Made by a program: the position numbers and the translations under genes. The notes below the pieces were generated by a model. It had not been told where the DNA came from. It did no database searches and saw only the letters and a list, made by a program, of their open reading frames with translations. A stretch of DNA of 64,000 nt from JAFECT01 sp035551675 (GTDB lineage: Bacteria > Pseudomonadota > Alphaproteobacteria > Caulobacterales > Caulobacteraceae): positions 1-64,000 of the forward strand of contig DASZMV010000026.1 of NCBI GenBank assembly GCA_035551675.1. The letters are read 5' to 3'. Positions 43,682-52,573 of the stretch are shown in pieces. The stretch's first letter is position 1, and each line of letters begins with the position of its first letter.

Positions 43682-44377
43682 TCAGATCTCGATCAGACGG
43701 TCCGGCAACTGGTTGGGGTTAGGTCCCTTGGCCGGAAAATGCTGCGCCAGGACGTGGCCGACATGGTGGATCGCATCGACGTAGCCGTCGGCGGGTTTAC
43801 CCGCCTTTATCCCCCTCACCAGGAGATCGGCCGCGCCTTCCCAGGTGTCTTCGCCGGCCTTCCCGTGGATGTCCTCGTCGGCGACGATCTCGACCATCTT
43901 CTCCGCCTCCGAGGCGAAGATCAGCACGCCGGTGCGGCCTTCGCTCAGGTGCAGCGCCTTGGAAAAGAACTGCTCGAGCGCCGCGCGCCGCACGCGCTCA
44001 CGCTTCAGGACCTTCGGGGTCAGGACCCGGCGAACCGGCGGCAGCAGGAAGATCAGCAACAGCACCACGAACAGCAAGGCTTGGGTCAGGGCGTAGGCGA
44101 TCAGGGCGTTGGTCACCGCGCTATCGATGGCCGAGGCCTGGGCCGCCCTCCACTCCGCCCCCAGGAACGGCAGCGGCAGCTTGTCCGGCGTCAGGCCGAA
44201 GGGCACGCCGACGAACGGTAGCGCGAGGGCGAAGACGGCCGCCCAGGCAAAAGCCGCCTCGCGGTATTCGCCGACCTTCTTGGCGAGCACGCAGAAGATT
44301 TCGCCGGAGGTCTTGCTCTCCGCGTCGGTCACCGCCGCAGCGATGCGGTCGCGGTCGGCGTCGCTTAGTTTCAGCAT
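43682..44377 (-). CDS. TPM-domain membrane protein
   Basis: Protein of 231 residues with a TPM (TLP18.3/Psb32/MOLO-1) domain split by two membrane helices (about 45-65 and 95-117). The N-terminal LKLSDADRDRIAAAV precedes GEIFCVL, and the C-terminal part includes GRTGVLIFASEAEKMVEIVADEDIHGK. ATG 44377 lies one base after the stop of the preceding TPM gene, giving a tight three-gene unit with lemA. The family is linked to membrane protein quality control or repair, with no set activity. Confidence 0.82.
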   Translation of the reverse strand: MLKLSDADRDRIAAAVTDAESKTSGEIFCVLAKKVGEYREAAFAWAAVFALALPFVGVPFGLTPDKLPLPFLGAEWRAAQASAIDSAVTNALIAYALTQALLFVVLLLIFLLPPVRRVLTPKVLKRERVRRAALEQFFSKALHLSEGRTGVLIFASEAEKMVEIVADEDIHGKAGEDTWEGAADLLVRGIKAGKPADGYVDAIHHVGHVLAQHFPAKGPNPNQLPDRLIEI

Positions 44378-44378
44378 G

Positions 44379-45173
44379 TCACCAACTCCCCGAAGCGCCG
44401 CCGCCCCCGAAGGAGCCTCCGCCGCCGCTGAACCCGCCGCCGCCGCCAAAGCCTCCGCCGCCGCTCGACCATCCGCCGCCGCCGGACCAGCCCCCGCCGC
44501 GGAGCCCTCCGAGCAGGAACAACGGCCAGAAGCCCAACCGGCCTACCACGACGAAGAGAATAATCAGGAAGAAGATCGCCTGGATCGGGAAGCCGTGACT
44601 ATGACGCACCGGCGCCGCGTGCTGCGCCGCCTCCGCCGCGGCGACATTGGCCGCCGCCTGGGGCTGGTCGAGGGTGAGTTGGTTGATCACCGCGTTGACG
44701 CCGTCGGTCACGCCGCCGGGAAGATCGCCCGCGCGGAACTTCGGCAGCACCTTGTCCTGCACGATGACGAAGGCGAGGGTGTCGGTCAGCGTGCCTTCGA
44801 GACCGTATCCGACCTCGATGCGCACCTTGTGTTCGGTCGGCGCGACGAGAAAGATGACGCCGTTGTCCTTAGCCTTCTGGCCGACGCCGCCGCTGAACTT
44901 TCGGCCGAGCTGGTAACCGTAGTCCTCGATCGAATTGCCCTGCAACGAGGGCACGGTGATCACCACCATCTGATCGGTGGTCTTCGTCTCCAGATCCTGC
45001 AGCTTTTGCTCGAGATCGGCCTGGGTCTGCGCCGGCAGGATATGCGCGGCGTCGACGACGTGGGTGCCGTTCGGCGCAGGATAGTTCGGTTCAGCGCGCG
45101 CGGGCGCGGAGATCAGGACGAAGGCGGAGACGGCGAGCGCGACGAGCCGCGTCGCGCTCGCAAAACCAAACAT
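44379..45173 (-). CDS. TPM-domain protein with Gly-rich tail (YgcG-like)
   Basis: Protein of 264 residues: signal peptide cleaved near ARA, a TPM domain (about 35-165) with VVDAAHILPAQTQ and VRIEVGYGLEGTLTD, one membrane helix (about 200-225) and a tail made almost wholly of Gly/Ser/Trp. This is the classical YgcG layout. ATG 45173 is used; a GTG at 45179 overlaps the lemA stop (GTGA) and is an equally coupled option. It is the middle gene of lemA-TPM-TPM. Confidence 0.88.
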   Translation of the reverse strand: MFGFASATRLVALAVSAFVLISAPARAEPNYPAPNGTHVVDAAHILPAQTQADLEQKLQDLETKTTDQMVVITVPSLQGNSIEDYGYQLGRKFSGGVGQKAKDNGVIFLVAPTEHKVRIEVGYGLEGTLTDTLAFVIVQDKVLPKFRAGDLPGGVTDGVNAVINQLTLDQPQAAANVAAAEAAQHAAPVRHSHGFPIQAIFFLIILFVVVGRLGFWPLFLLGGLRGGGWSGGGGWSSGGGGFGGGGGFSGGGGSFGGGGASGSW

Positions 45174-45175
45174 TC

Positions 45176-45823
45176 TCACTTTGCAGCCGGCGCCGGCGCC
45201 GGAGCCGTCGGCGTCGCAGACGGCGCCGAGAAATCGACCGTCGGCATGTTCTGCGCCGTGGCGGACGCCTGGAACAGCGGAAGCGGCTTGTAACTGGACT
45301 GGAAGGTGTTGTGCCAGATCAGCGTGGGGAAGGTCACCAGCGAGGTGTTGTAGGTGTTGGCCGCCGCATTGTAGTCGCGGATTGCGTAGGTGATGCGGTT
45401 CTCGGTCATTTCCAGGCTGTTTTGCAGCGCAAGGAAGTTCTGGTTCGACTTCAGGTCCGGATACCGCTCCGACACGACCATCAGGCGGTTCAGCGAGTCG
45501 CCGAGCGAGCCCTGGGCCTGCTGGAACTGCTGGAACTTGGCTGGGTCGTTCAAGGTGTTGGCGTCGACGTGGATCTGGCCGACGCTGGCGCGCGCCTGGG
45601 TCACTTCCACCAGCACGGATTTTTCCTGGGCGGCGTAGCCCTTCACCGTGTTGACCAGCGCCGGGATCAGGTCGCTGCGGCGCTGATAGTCGGCCTGCAC
45701 GTTGGCCCACTGGGTCTGGGCCGCGTTCTTCTGGGTCGGCAAGGCGTTGTAGCCGCAGCCGGCGAGCGACAGCGGCACGAGAAGGACCGCGGCGAGGGCT
45801 GCGATGCGCTTGGCGAAGGTCAT
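45176..45823 (-). CDS. lemA: LemA family lipoprotein
   Basis: Protein of 215 residues with a lipobox LSLAGC, followed by the LemA helical bundle: RRSDLIPALVNTVKGYAAQEK, then SLNRLMVVSERYPDLKSN and ENRITYAIRDYN. LemA proteins are anchored facing the periplasm and are nearly always encoded with TPM proteins, as here. ATG 45823 has GGAG upstream; a longer reading to 45922 removes the signal peptide from the N-terminus. The C-terminal 20 residues are Ala/Pro-rich. Confidence 0.9.
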   Translation of the reverse strand: MTFAKRIAALAAVLLVPLSLAGCGYNALPTQKNAAQTQWANVQADYQRRSDLIPALVNTVKGYAAQEKSVLVEVTQARASVGQIHVDANTLNDPAKFQQFQQAQGSLGDSLNRLMVVSERYPDLKSNQNFLALQNSLEMTENRITYAIRDYNAAANTYNTSLVTFPTLIWHNTFQSSYKPLPLFQASATAQNMPTVDFSAPSATPTAPAPAPAAK

Positions 45824-45932
45824 GGTCTCCTGCCCCTTGTTCGACCGGGTACCGGAACGACGCCGGTTACGGTCCAGGTGGATGTCGGACGCTATATAGG
45901 ACGCTTGCGACGGGACGGCCAAGGCGCGGCCA

Positions 45933-47192
45933 TTACATCGCGTTCACCTCGGCCACGCTCTTCACCGGATTGCCCAGCGCCTTTTCCCAGCGGGCCACGA
46001 CCGCGGCGGCCACGGAATTCCCCATGATATTCGTGGCGGTGCGGCCCATGTCCATGATGTGGTCGACACCCAGGATCAGAGCCAGGCCCGCCATCGGCAG
46101 GTCGAAATAGGCGAGGGTGGCCAGAATCACGACGATGGCCGCCGCCGGCACGCCGGCCAGGCCCTTGGATGTCACCATGAGCAACAGAAGCATGGTGATC
46201 TGCCGTTCAAGGGTCATGTGAACGCCATAGGCCTGGCAGATGAACAGGATCGCAAAGGTCGCATAGACCATCGAGCCCATCAGATTGAACGAATAGCCGA
46301 GCGGCAACACGAAGCTCGCGATTCGCGGCGCCACGCCGAAGCGTTCGAGCTCCTCCAGCGTCTTCGGATAGGCCGCCTCCGAACTTCGCGTGGAGAAGCC
46401 GAGCAGGATCGGTTCGCGCACTGCCCACACGACCCCGAGTGCGCGGCCGCCGATGAACAGCGACGCGGCGAGCACGGTGACGATCCACAGGATCAGCAGC
46501 GCCAGATAGAAGCCGCCGATGTACTGTGCGTAGGTAAACAGGATCGTGACCCCGTGTTCGGCCACCGTCGAGGCCAACGCCGCGAAGATCGCCAGCGGCG
46601 CGGTCATCATCACGAAGTTGGTGACCTTGAGCATGATCTGAACGACCTGCTCGATCAGTTCCATGACGACCGGCACACGCTTGCCAAGTGTGGCCGCGGC
46701 GGTGCCGACAAGAAGCGAGAAGACGACGATCTGCAGAATCTCGTTCCTGGCCATCGCGTCGACGATCGAGGACGGGATGGTGTGATCGATGAAGCCCTTC
46801 GGCGTGAAGTCGGCGGCGCTGACGCCCTCCGGCTTGGCGTTTAACGTTGGGATCGGCAGGTGCAGGCCGGCCCCCGGCTGCAGCCAGGTCACGATCACGG
46901 CGCCGAGCGTCAGCGACACCAGAGACGCGATGATGAACCACAGGATGGCCCGCCCGCCGACGCGACCGACGGTGGCCGCGTCCTCCATCTTCGCGATGCC
47001 CGCGACCAGGGTGGAGAATACGAGCGGCGCGATAATCATCCGGATCAGACGCAGGAACGCGTAGGTGATCAGTCCGAAATCGTCCGCCGCCAGCTTGGCC
47101 GCGGCGGGCTCGAGATAGGCGTTGCAAGCCCACCCGACCGCAACGCCCAAGAGCATTCCAAGAATGACGAAGAGGGTGAACGTCCGATTCAT
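45933..47192 (-). CDS. Dicarboxylate/amino-acid:cation symporter (DAACS)
   Basis: Inner-membrane symporter of 419 residues in the GltP/DctA family, with eight helices and two re-entrant hairpins. HP1 carries STRSSEAAYP, the TM7 motif is FNLMGSMVYATFA and TM8 reads DHIMDMGRTATNIMGN. The TM7 motif normally has Asp (NLDG or NMDG); here it is Met, so one cation site is altered. ATG 47192 is preferred to GTG 47216. It is divergent from an MHYT histidine kinase gene across 145 bp, and upstream of lemA on the same strand. Confidence 0.85.
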   Translation of the reverse strand: MNRTFTLFVILGMLLGVAVGWACNAYLEPAAAKLAADDFGLITYAFLRLIRMIIAPLVFSTLVAGIAKMEDAATVGRVGGRAILWFIIASLVSLTLGAVIVTWLQPGAGLHLPIPTLNAKPEGVSAADFTPKGFIDHTIPSSIVDAMARNEILQIVVFSLLVGTAAATLGKRVPVVMELIEQVVQIMLKVTNFVMMTAPLAIFAALASTVAEHGVTILFTYAQYIGGFYLALLILWIVTVLAASLFIGGRALGVVWAVREPILLGFSTRSSEAAYPKTLEELERFGVAPRIASFVLPLGYSFNLMGSMVYATFAILFICQAYGVHMTLERQITMLLLLMVTSKGLAGVPAAAIVVILATLAYFDLPMAGLALILGVDHIMDMGRTATNIMGNSVAAAVVARWEKALGNPVKSVAEVNAM

Positions 47193-47337
47193 TTTTCGCG
47201 CCGACCCCGTGTGCACAAGGAGTCTAGCGGGGGTCGCGGGCCGCCTGCAAGGCGGCGGGCTGTAAACCTATGATAAGTCGGCAATACACCTAATGATAAC
47301 GGAATTGTGTGAGATTTGACAGGAGTGGGGAGCATCG
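47193..47337. promoter_or_regulatory. Divergent promoter region, symporter and histidine kinase
   Basis: Contains a 7-bp hairpin (GCCGCCT, 47240-47246, with 47250-47256) near the symporter start, and two direct repeats, ACCTATGATAA (47266-47276) and ACCTAATGATAA (47288-47299), about two helical turns apart in an AT-rich stretch. These could bind a regulator. No standard promoter pair is clear. Confidence 0.4.
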
Positions 47338-49608
47338 ATGCTCAAGGTTCTGTCCTGCGTCCTGGTGGATCACGACTGGCGTCTCGTGCTGGTCGCCGCG
47401 GCCGTATGCGCCATCGCCGCCGGCACCGCCTTTCGCCTCTACGCGCTCGCCGCGCGTAGTCAGGGCGGGTTAAAGCTGGCCTGGGTCGGGTTCGGCGGGA
47501 TCGCGGCGGGTTGCGGGATCTGGGCGACGCATTTCATCGCCATGCTCGCCTACCAGCCGCATCTCGCCACCGGCTACGAGCCCGGCGGCACCATCGCATC
47601 GCTGGTGTTGGCGATCGCGGCCACAAGCGTCGGCTTCGGCGTCGCCGCTTCACGTCAGCGCCTGATCAACCTCGCCATCGGCGGGGCGCTCTTGGGTCTC
47701 GGCATATCGGCCATGCACTACGTCGGCATGGCGGCCTTCCGCACCCAGGGCGCGCTGCTCTGGGACCCCGTCTACACGACCGCGTCCGTCATCGTCGGCG
47801 TGCTGATGGCCGCCGCCGCGGTCGCCGCCGCAGGTCACGCGGCGCGCGTGCGCGACCAAGTCATCGGCGCGGGCCTGTTCACCCTGGCTATCTGCGGCAT
47901 GCACTTTACCAGCATGAGCGCGGTGACCATCCTGCCCGATCCGACGATCGCCGTACCGGACCAGGTGATCAACCGCGGCGTCATGGCGGCGGCAGTCGCC
48001 GCGCTGGTGGCGGTGATTGCGCTGACGGCCATCGCCACGGTCGCGATCGAAAGCTATCTGCGCCGCGTCTCGACCGACCGCCTGCGTATCGCGATCGACG
48101 TCATCCCCTATCCCCTCGCCGTGTTCGACGCCGAAGACCGTCTGCAGCTGTGGAACGCGCGCTACGCCGAATTGAACGGCGACATCGCCGCGCACATGGC
48201 GCCGGGTTGCACCTTCGAGACCCTGCTGCGCGCCGGCCTTGCCTGCGGTCACTATGCCGACGTGACGGGGCGGGAAAGCGACTGGCTGGAGGACCGGCTG
48301 GCGCGACGCCGCGCGGCGCCGTCCACCTGCGAGCAGGAGATTACCGGCGGCCGCTGGATCCGCATCGACGAGCGGCGCATGTCCGATGGCGGCGTGGTCT
48401 CGGTCTGCGTCGATTTCACCGATATGAAGCGCGGCGCCGAGGCGCTGGAAAAGACGCGCGACGACGCCGAAGCGGCCAACCGCGCCAAGAGCGAATTCCT
48501 CGCCAACATGAGTCACGAAATCCGCACGCCGCTGAACGGCGTCATGGGCGTGGCCGACGTGCTGGCCCGCACCGAGATGAGCCCGGCGCAGCAGGACATG
48601 GTCCAGACCCTGCAGTCCTCCGCGGTGACGCTCGAGCGCCTGCTCACCGACGTGATCGATCTGGCAAGGGTGGAATCCGGCCGCCTGGAGATCCGGCCCG
48701 AGCCGTTCGACCTGGCCCAGGCCGCGCAAGCGGTGGTCACGCTCTACCAGGCTTGCGCCGACGAAAAGGGCGTCTCGCTGATCCTGGATGCGGCGCCGCA
48801 GGCCGACACGACCGTGATGGGCGACGCCGAGCGTCTGAAACAGATCCTCGCCAACCTGGTCTCCAACGCCATCAAATTCACCGAACACGGGCAGGTCTGC
48901 CTGACCCTTGCGCCCGACGGCGAAGACCGCTGGCGCTGCGTCGTCTCCGACACCGGCATCGGCTTCGCGCCGGAGGTGAAGGCGCGCATTTTCGGCCGCT
49001 TCGAACAGGCGGACGGGTCGGTCACGCGCCGCTACGGCGGCAGCGGCCTGGGCCTCGCGATCAGTCGCCAGCTGGCCGAGTTGATGGGCGCCGACCTCGA
49101 CTGCGACAGCACGCCGGGCGAAGGCTCGGTGTTCCGGCTTTCGATCGCTTTGCCGGCCTGCGCCCCGTCGGAGGCGGAAGACGAAATCCTGCCGGTGGCG
49201 CACGCGTCCGGATCGGTTCGCGTTCTGCTCGCCGATGACCACCCGACCAACCGCAAGGTCGTGGCCCTGATGCTGGGCCAGATCGACGTGGAGCTTACCC
49301 AGGTCGAGAACGGCGAAGAGGCTGTAGCCGCTTTCCGCGACGGCGAGTTCGACGTGGTTCTGATGGACATGCAGATGCCGGTGATGGACGGGCTCAGCGC
49401 CACCCGCGCCATCCGCGCCCATGAGCTGGCGTGCGGCCTGGTTCCCACGCCGGTGGTCATGCTGACCGCCAACGCCCTGCCCGAGCACATGGAGGCGAGC
49501 CGCGTGGCCGGCGCCGACCATCATCTGACCAAGCCGATCGGCGCGGCCGCACTGCTGACGGCCATCGCCGACGCCGCTGCGACCGCCGAGCGCCGTAAGG
49601 CCGCCTGA
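47338..49608 (+). CDS. Hybrid histidine kinase with MHYT sensor
   Basis: Protein of 756 residues. Seven membrane helices (1-240) carry three MHYT-type motifs (THFIAM, MHYVGM, MHFTSM), proposed to bind metal and sense oxygen, CO or NO. A PAS-like region (245-365) is followed by HisKA with His393 in MSHEIRTPLNG, an ATPase domain (NLVSNAIKFTEHG, DTGIGFAP, GGSGLGLAI) and a receiver domain with Asp677 in VVLMDMQMP. All catalytic residues are intact. GGGGAG supports ATG 47338. No downstream response regulator is adjacent; the phosphorelay partner is unknown. Confidence 0.92.
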   Translation: MLKVLSCVLVDHDWRLVLVAAAVCAIAAGTAFRLYALAARSQGGLKLAWVGFGGIAAGCGIWATHFIAMLAYQPHLATGYEPGGTIASLVLAIAATSVGFGVAASRQRLINLAIGGALLGLGISAMHYVGMAAFRTQGALLWDPVYTTASVIVGVLMAAAAVAAAGHAARVRDQVIGAGLFTLAICGMHFTSMSAVTILPDPTIAVPDQVINRGVMAAAVAALVAVIALTAIATVAIESYLRRVSTDRLRIAIDVIPYPLAVFDAEDRLQLWNARYAELNGDIAAHMAPGCTFETLLRAGLACGHYADVTGRESDWLEDRLARRRAAPSTCEQEITGGRWIRIDERRMSDGGVVSVCVDFTDMKRGAEALEKTRDDAEAANRAKSEFLANMSHEIRTPLNGVMGVADVLARTEMSPAQQDMVQTLQSSAVTLERLLTDVIDLARVESGRLEIRPEPFDLAQAAQAVVTLYQACADEKGVSLILDAAPQADTTVMGDAERLKQILANLVSNAIKFTEHGQVCLTLAPDGEDRWRCVVSDTGIGFAPEVKARIFGRFEQADGSVTRRYGGSGLGLAISRQLAELMGADLDCDSTPGEGSVFRLSIALPACAPSEAEDEILPVAHASGSVRVLLADDHPTNRKVVALMLGQIDVELTQVENGEEAVAAFRDGEFDVVLMDMQMPVMDGLSATRAIRAHELACGLVPTPVVMLTANALPEHMEASRVAGADHHLTKPIGAAALLTAIADAAATAERRKAA

Positions 49609-49652
49609 CGCATTATGGCGTCCGCGCGTCTTCGCGCGTTATCCTTGCAGCG

Positions 49653-50765
49653 ATGATTCCGTTCGATGTGGATGTGACGGTGGTGGGCGCGGGCGCGGTG
49701 GGTCTGGCCTGCGGCTATGCGCTTGCCCGGCGCGGGCGCTCGGTGGTGGTGCTCGAGAAGGAGGGCCTGATCGGCCAGGGAATCTCCTCGCGCAATTCCG
49801 AGGTGATCCACGCCGGGCTCTACTATCCCACCGGTTCCCTGAAGGCGCGGCTCTGCGTCGAGGGCCGGCGGTCGCTCTATGGGTTTCTGGAGGCCCACAA
49901 GGTTCCGCATGAGAAGTGCGGCAAGCTGGTGGTCGCGCCGCACGCGGACGACGTCGAGAAGATCGAGGCCATCGCGCGCCAGGCGGGGATCAATGGCGTC
50001 GAGAACGTCTCGCTGATCACCGCGGACCAGGCGCGCGCGCGCGAACCGGAAATCCGCTGCGAGATGGCGCTGCTGTCGCAGGAGACCGGCATCTTCGAGG
50101 CGCACGGTTACATGCTGGCGCTGGAAGGTGAGATCGAGGACGCCGGCGGCGCCATCGCCCGCGCAGCGCCGTTCCAAGGCGCGATGCCGCTGGACGGCGG
50201 CGGTTTCGAGGTGCGCGCCGGCGGGGCTGAGCCCTCGACCTTGCGCACCCGCGAACTGGTGATCTCGGCAGGCCTCGGCGCGCAGGCCTGCGCCGAAGCG
50301 ATCGAGGGTTTCCCCAGGGCGCTTATCCCGCGCCTGCACTACGGCAAGGGCAGCTATTTCGCCCTGGCCGGCAAGCCGCCGTTCAGCATGCTGGTCTATC
50401 CGCCGCCGATCCACGGCGCGCTCGGCCTGCACTACAAGCGCGACCTCGGCAGCCGCGCCCATTTCGGCCCCGACCTGGAGTGGGTCGAGCAGCCGAACTA
50501 CGACGTCGACCCGTCGCGCGCGGGCTATTTCTACGACCGCGTACGCAGCTTCTGGCCGTCGCTTCCGGACGGTGCCCTCAGCCCCGACTTCGCCGGCATC
50601 CGCCCCAAGCTCCACGGCCCCGACGAACCGCAACCCGACTTCGACATCTGCGACGCGAAAGCGCACGGCCTCGAAGGGTTGATCGCCCTGTTCGGCATCG
50701 AGAGCCCGGGCCTGACGTCGTCACTCGCCATTGGTGAAGAGGTGGCGAAACGACTGTCCGCCTAG
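49653..50765 (+). CDS. FAD-dependent oxidoreductase, L-2-hydroxyglutarate oxidase-like
   Basis: Flavoenzyme of 370 residues in the DAO superfamily with the usual order. The FAD loop VVGAGAVGLACGYALARRG is at the N-terminus, then SRNSEVIHAGLYYPTGSLKA, the signature of L-2-hydroxyglutarate oxidases (LhgO/L2HGDH), and a C-terminal GIRPKL and GIESPGLTSSLAIG. It probably oxidises L-2-hydroxyglutarate or a related hydroxy acid. Starts 44 bases after the histidine kinase gene. The identity of the electron acceptor cannot be told. Confidence 0.82.
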   Translation: MIPFDVDVTVVGAGAVGLACGYALARRGRSVVVLEKEGLIGQGISSRNSEVIHAGLYYPTGSLKARLCVEGRRSLYGFLEAHKVPHEKCGKLVVAPHADDVEKIEAIARQAGINGVENVSLITADQARAREPEIRCEMALLSQETGIFEAHGYMLALEGEIEDAGGAIARAAPFQGAMPLDGGGFEVRAGGAEPSTLRTRELVISAGLGAQACAEAIEGFPRALIPRLHYGKGSYFALAGKPPFSMLVYPPPIHGALGLHYKRDLGSRAHFGPDLEWVEQPNYDVDPSRAGYFYDRVRSFWPSLPDGALSPDFAGIRPKLHGPDEPQPDFDICDAKAHGLEGLIALFGIESPGLTSSLAIGEEVAKRLSA

Positions 50766-50772
50766 CCACCGA

Positions 50773-51183
50773 TCATTTGTGCGCGGCGGATTTTGCAGGC
50801 GGCGTATCGTCGGCCTGCGTGTCCGTCGACAGGCCGGGCGTTACCTTCACGGGTGTTCTTTGCGCGGGCACGAGGTCCTTGTTCCAAGGGTTCATGCCGA
50901 CGCAATAGCCGGAGAGATCTCCGCACGCGCGCATTTCGCCGGTGTCGCTGTCGACGACCACGATGATCGCCTGATCGTTGGAGGTCATTGGGGCGCCGTT
51001 CGCCTGCTGCGCGTCGTTCAGGCGCGCCCACGCGCTTGCGGGCGAATAGACGCCGACGCCTTCGTAGCGCCCCTTCTGGTGCTGCAGGCCGCCGAATTCG
51101 AAACTGCCGTCCGCCTTCTTTTTGCAGCCGCTTAGGGCTGCGGCCGCTACTAAGACGGCGCAGACCGCGATTGAGGTTCTCAT
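50773..51183 (-). CDS. Small lipoprotein
   Basis: Protein of 136 residues with lipobox ALSGC (Cys20). The short mature part includes YEGVGVYSPASAWARLN, a segment on residual cytochrome-like Cys pairs (MRACGDLSGYCVGMNPWN) and a Thr/Pro-rich C-terminus. No family recognised. ATG 51183 is chosen because it places the signal peptide first and has GGGAG upstream. Convergent with the flavoenzyme gene. Confidence 0.65.
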   Translation of the reverse strand: MRTSIAVCAVLVAAAALSGCKKKADGSFEFGGLQHQKGRYEGVGVYSPASAWARLNDAQQANGAPMTSNDQAIIVVVDSDTGEMRACGDLSGYCVGMNPWNKDLVPAQRTPVKVTPGLSTDTQADDTPPAKSAAHK

Positions 51184-51730
51184 GACCACCGCTCCCCGCC
51201 CCCGGCCAGCGTTACCGTACCCTAGACCGACAGTTGCAAACGTCAATTGGATGTCGTGCCGGGCGAATAACGCTGCTCATCGCGCGTGAGCGGAGACCGA
51301 AGTTCTGTCGCAAGCGGAGCGGACCTTTGACGCAGAGGCCGCAGAGAAGCGCGGAGGACGCGGAGGTCTCGTGCGACGTCGCGCGGCCGCGTCAGATTTC
51401 TCGCGACTCTCTGCGCGCTCCGCGCTTCTCTGCGTCCTAGCTTTCAATTGGCGCCGACGCGAACCTCTGGCGCGGCTGTCAAAGCCATTGGCAATGCCGG
51501 CCAAATCCCGCACCCCCGCGAGAGCAGGAACCAAGAACTCCCGGCGCCACCGCGAAAAAGATCAGGCCCGCAAGATCTGCGCTATCGTCTGCGAGGTGAA
51601 AAACGCCTTCGGCGAAAGTCGGCCATCCCTTGTGTCGACCCCGGAATTGATCGGGTTTCGCTCGCGGGCCTGATCAATTCCCGCGAATCCGCTTACGCTT
51701 CAACCGGAAACCCGCCGATTCGGAGTCCCC
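51184..51730. other. Long intergenic region with element B and a 12-bp inverted repeat
   Basis: 547 bases between a divergent lipoprotein gene and the sulfotransferase gene. It holds inverted-repeat element B (51329-51437). Further on, GATCAGGCCCGC (51560-51571) and its exact complement (51664-51675) enclose 92 bases just upstream of ATG 51731, which could fold in the leader mRNA. Open frames here have no coding character. Confidence 0.5.
51329..51437. repeat. Inverted-repeat element B with 9-nt quasi-repeats
   Basis: The left arm (51329-51366) is four imperfect 9-nt units of the form xCGCAGAGx or xCGCGGAGx. The right arm (51406-51437) is the inverse, and CGCAGAGAAGCGCGGAG (51340-51356) matches 51418-51434 exactly over 17 bases. 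The spacer holds short GC palindromes (GCGACGTCGC, GCGGCCGC). Same design as elements A and C but a different unit sequence. Confidence 0.7.
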
Positions 51731-52573
51731 ATGGCCTCGCTGGAGGTCCCCAATAAGTATCTGGCCCTGGCGCCGATCATCGTGACCTCGCCAACGGCGC
51801 GGTGCGGGACGACGCTGGTTCAACGGCTGCTGACCGCGTCGGACAATGGCTTCGTCTTCGGCGAAGAACTCGGCAACCAGGTCCGCGTGCTGACCAACTG
51901 GTTCGTCGGCGAGATGCAGAGGATGGAGCGCACCGGCGCCCAGGTCGACGAGGAGTTCAGGCAGGCGCTGGAAGGGCGGCCGTCGGACTGGCGCCCGGGC
52001 CTGTTGCCGCCGTCGCAGGTGATGATGAAGGCGTGGGTGGAAACCTACTACCAGCTGCCTTCGGTGCTCGCCTCGTATGCGGAGTCGGTCGGGCGTCCGC
52101 GCTGGGGTTTTAAATATCCCGCCTTCACCCGCGACGCGATCAAGGCCTTGCTGTCGCTGATGCCGCAGGCGCGCGTGGTCTATGTCTTCCGCAATCTCCA
52201 CGACGTACTGAAGTCGGCCAAGGCGCGGCGCTTCGTGAACACGCCGCAGGAGACGGTCGAGTTTTGCGCTCAGTGGGCCGACAATATGAACGAGATCGCG
52301 CCGCTGGTCGGCGACGATCGCATCCTCTTCCTGAAGTACGAGGACTTCGTCGCCGGGCGCGAAGCTCACGTCCAATTTCTCGAACAGCGCCTCGGCGTGA
52401 CCGGCATGGACGCCTCGGTGTTCGACGCCAAGGTCAATACCTTCAAGGGCGAGGAGGAGGCCGGCTTTTCGCCGAGCGGCTATATCGCGCCGGCGCCGCT
52501 CACCGACGAGGATCGCGCGACCATTTCCGTCACCGCGGGGCCCGTGCTCGATCGCCTCTACGATGCCGCGTGA
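51731..52573 (+). CDS. Sulfotransferase family protein
   Basis: PAPS-dependent sulfotransferase-like enzyme of 280 residues. The 5'-phosphosulfate loop is SPTARCGTTLVQRLL (20-34) and the 3'-phosphate site is FRNLHDVLKSAKARRF (153-168), with Ser162 in the usual place. It transfers sulfate to a hydroxyl or amine of an unknown acceptor in the cytoplasm. It is coupled to a DUF6065 gene by a GTGA overlap, suggesting the two proteins act on the same product. No sulfate-activation genes are nearby. Confidence 0.8.
   Translation: MASLEVPNKYLALAPIIVTSPTARCGTTLVQRLLTASDNGFVFGEELGNQVRVLTNWFVGEMQRMERTGAQVDEEFRQALEGRPSDWRPGLLPPSQVMMKAWVETYYQLPSVLASYAESVGRPRWGFKYPAFTRDAIKALLSLMPQARVVYVFRNLHDVLKSAKARRFVNTPQETVEFCAQWADNMNEIAPLVGDDRILFLKYEDFVAGREAHVQFLEQRLGVTGMDASVFDAKVNTFKGEEEAGFSPSGYIAPAPLTDEDRATISVTAGPVLDRLYDAA

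Noticed and set aside
44400..44480. Gly-codon-rich tract suggesting a DNA repeat
   Set aside because: It encodes the usual Gly/Ser tail of YgcG-type TPM proteins, so it needs no separate explanation.
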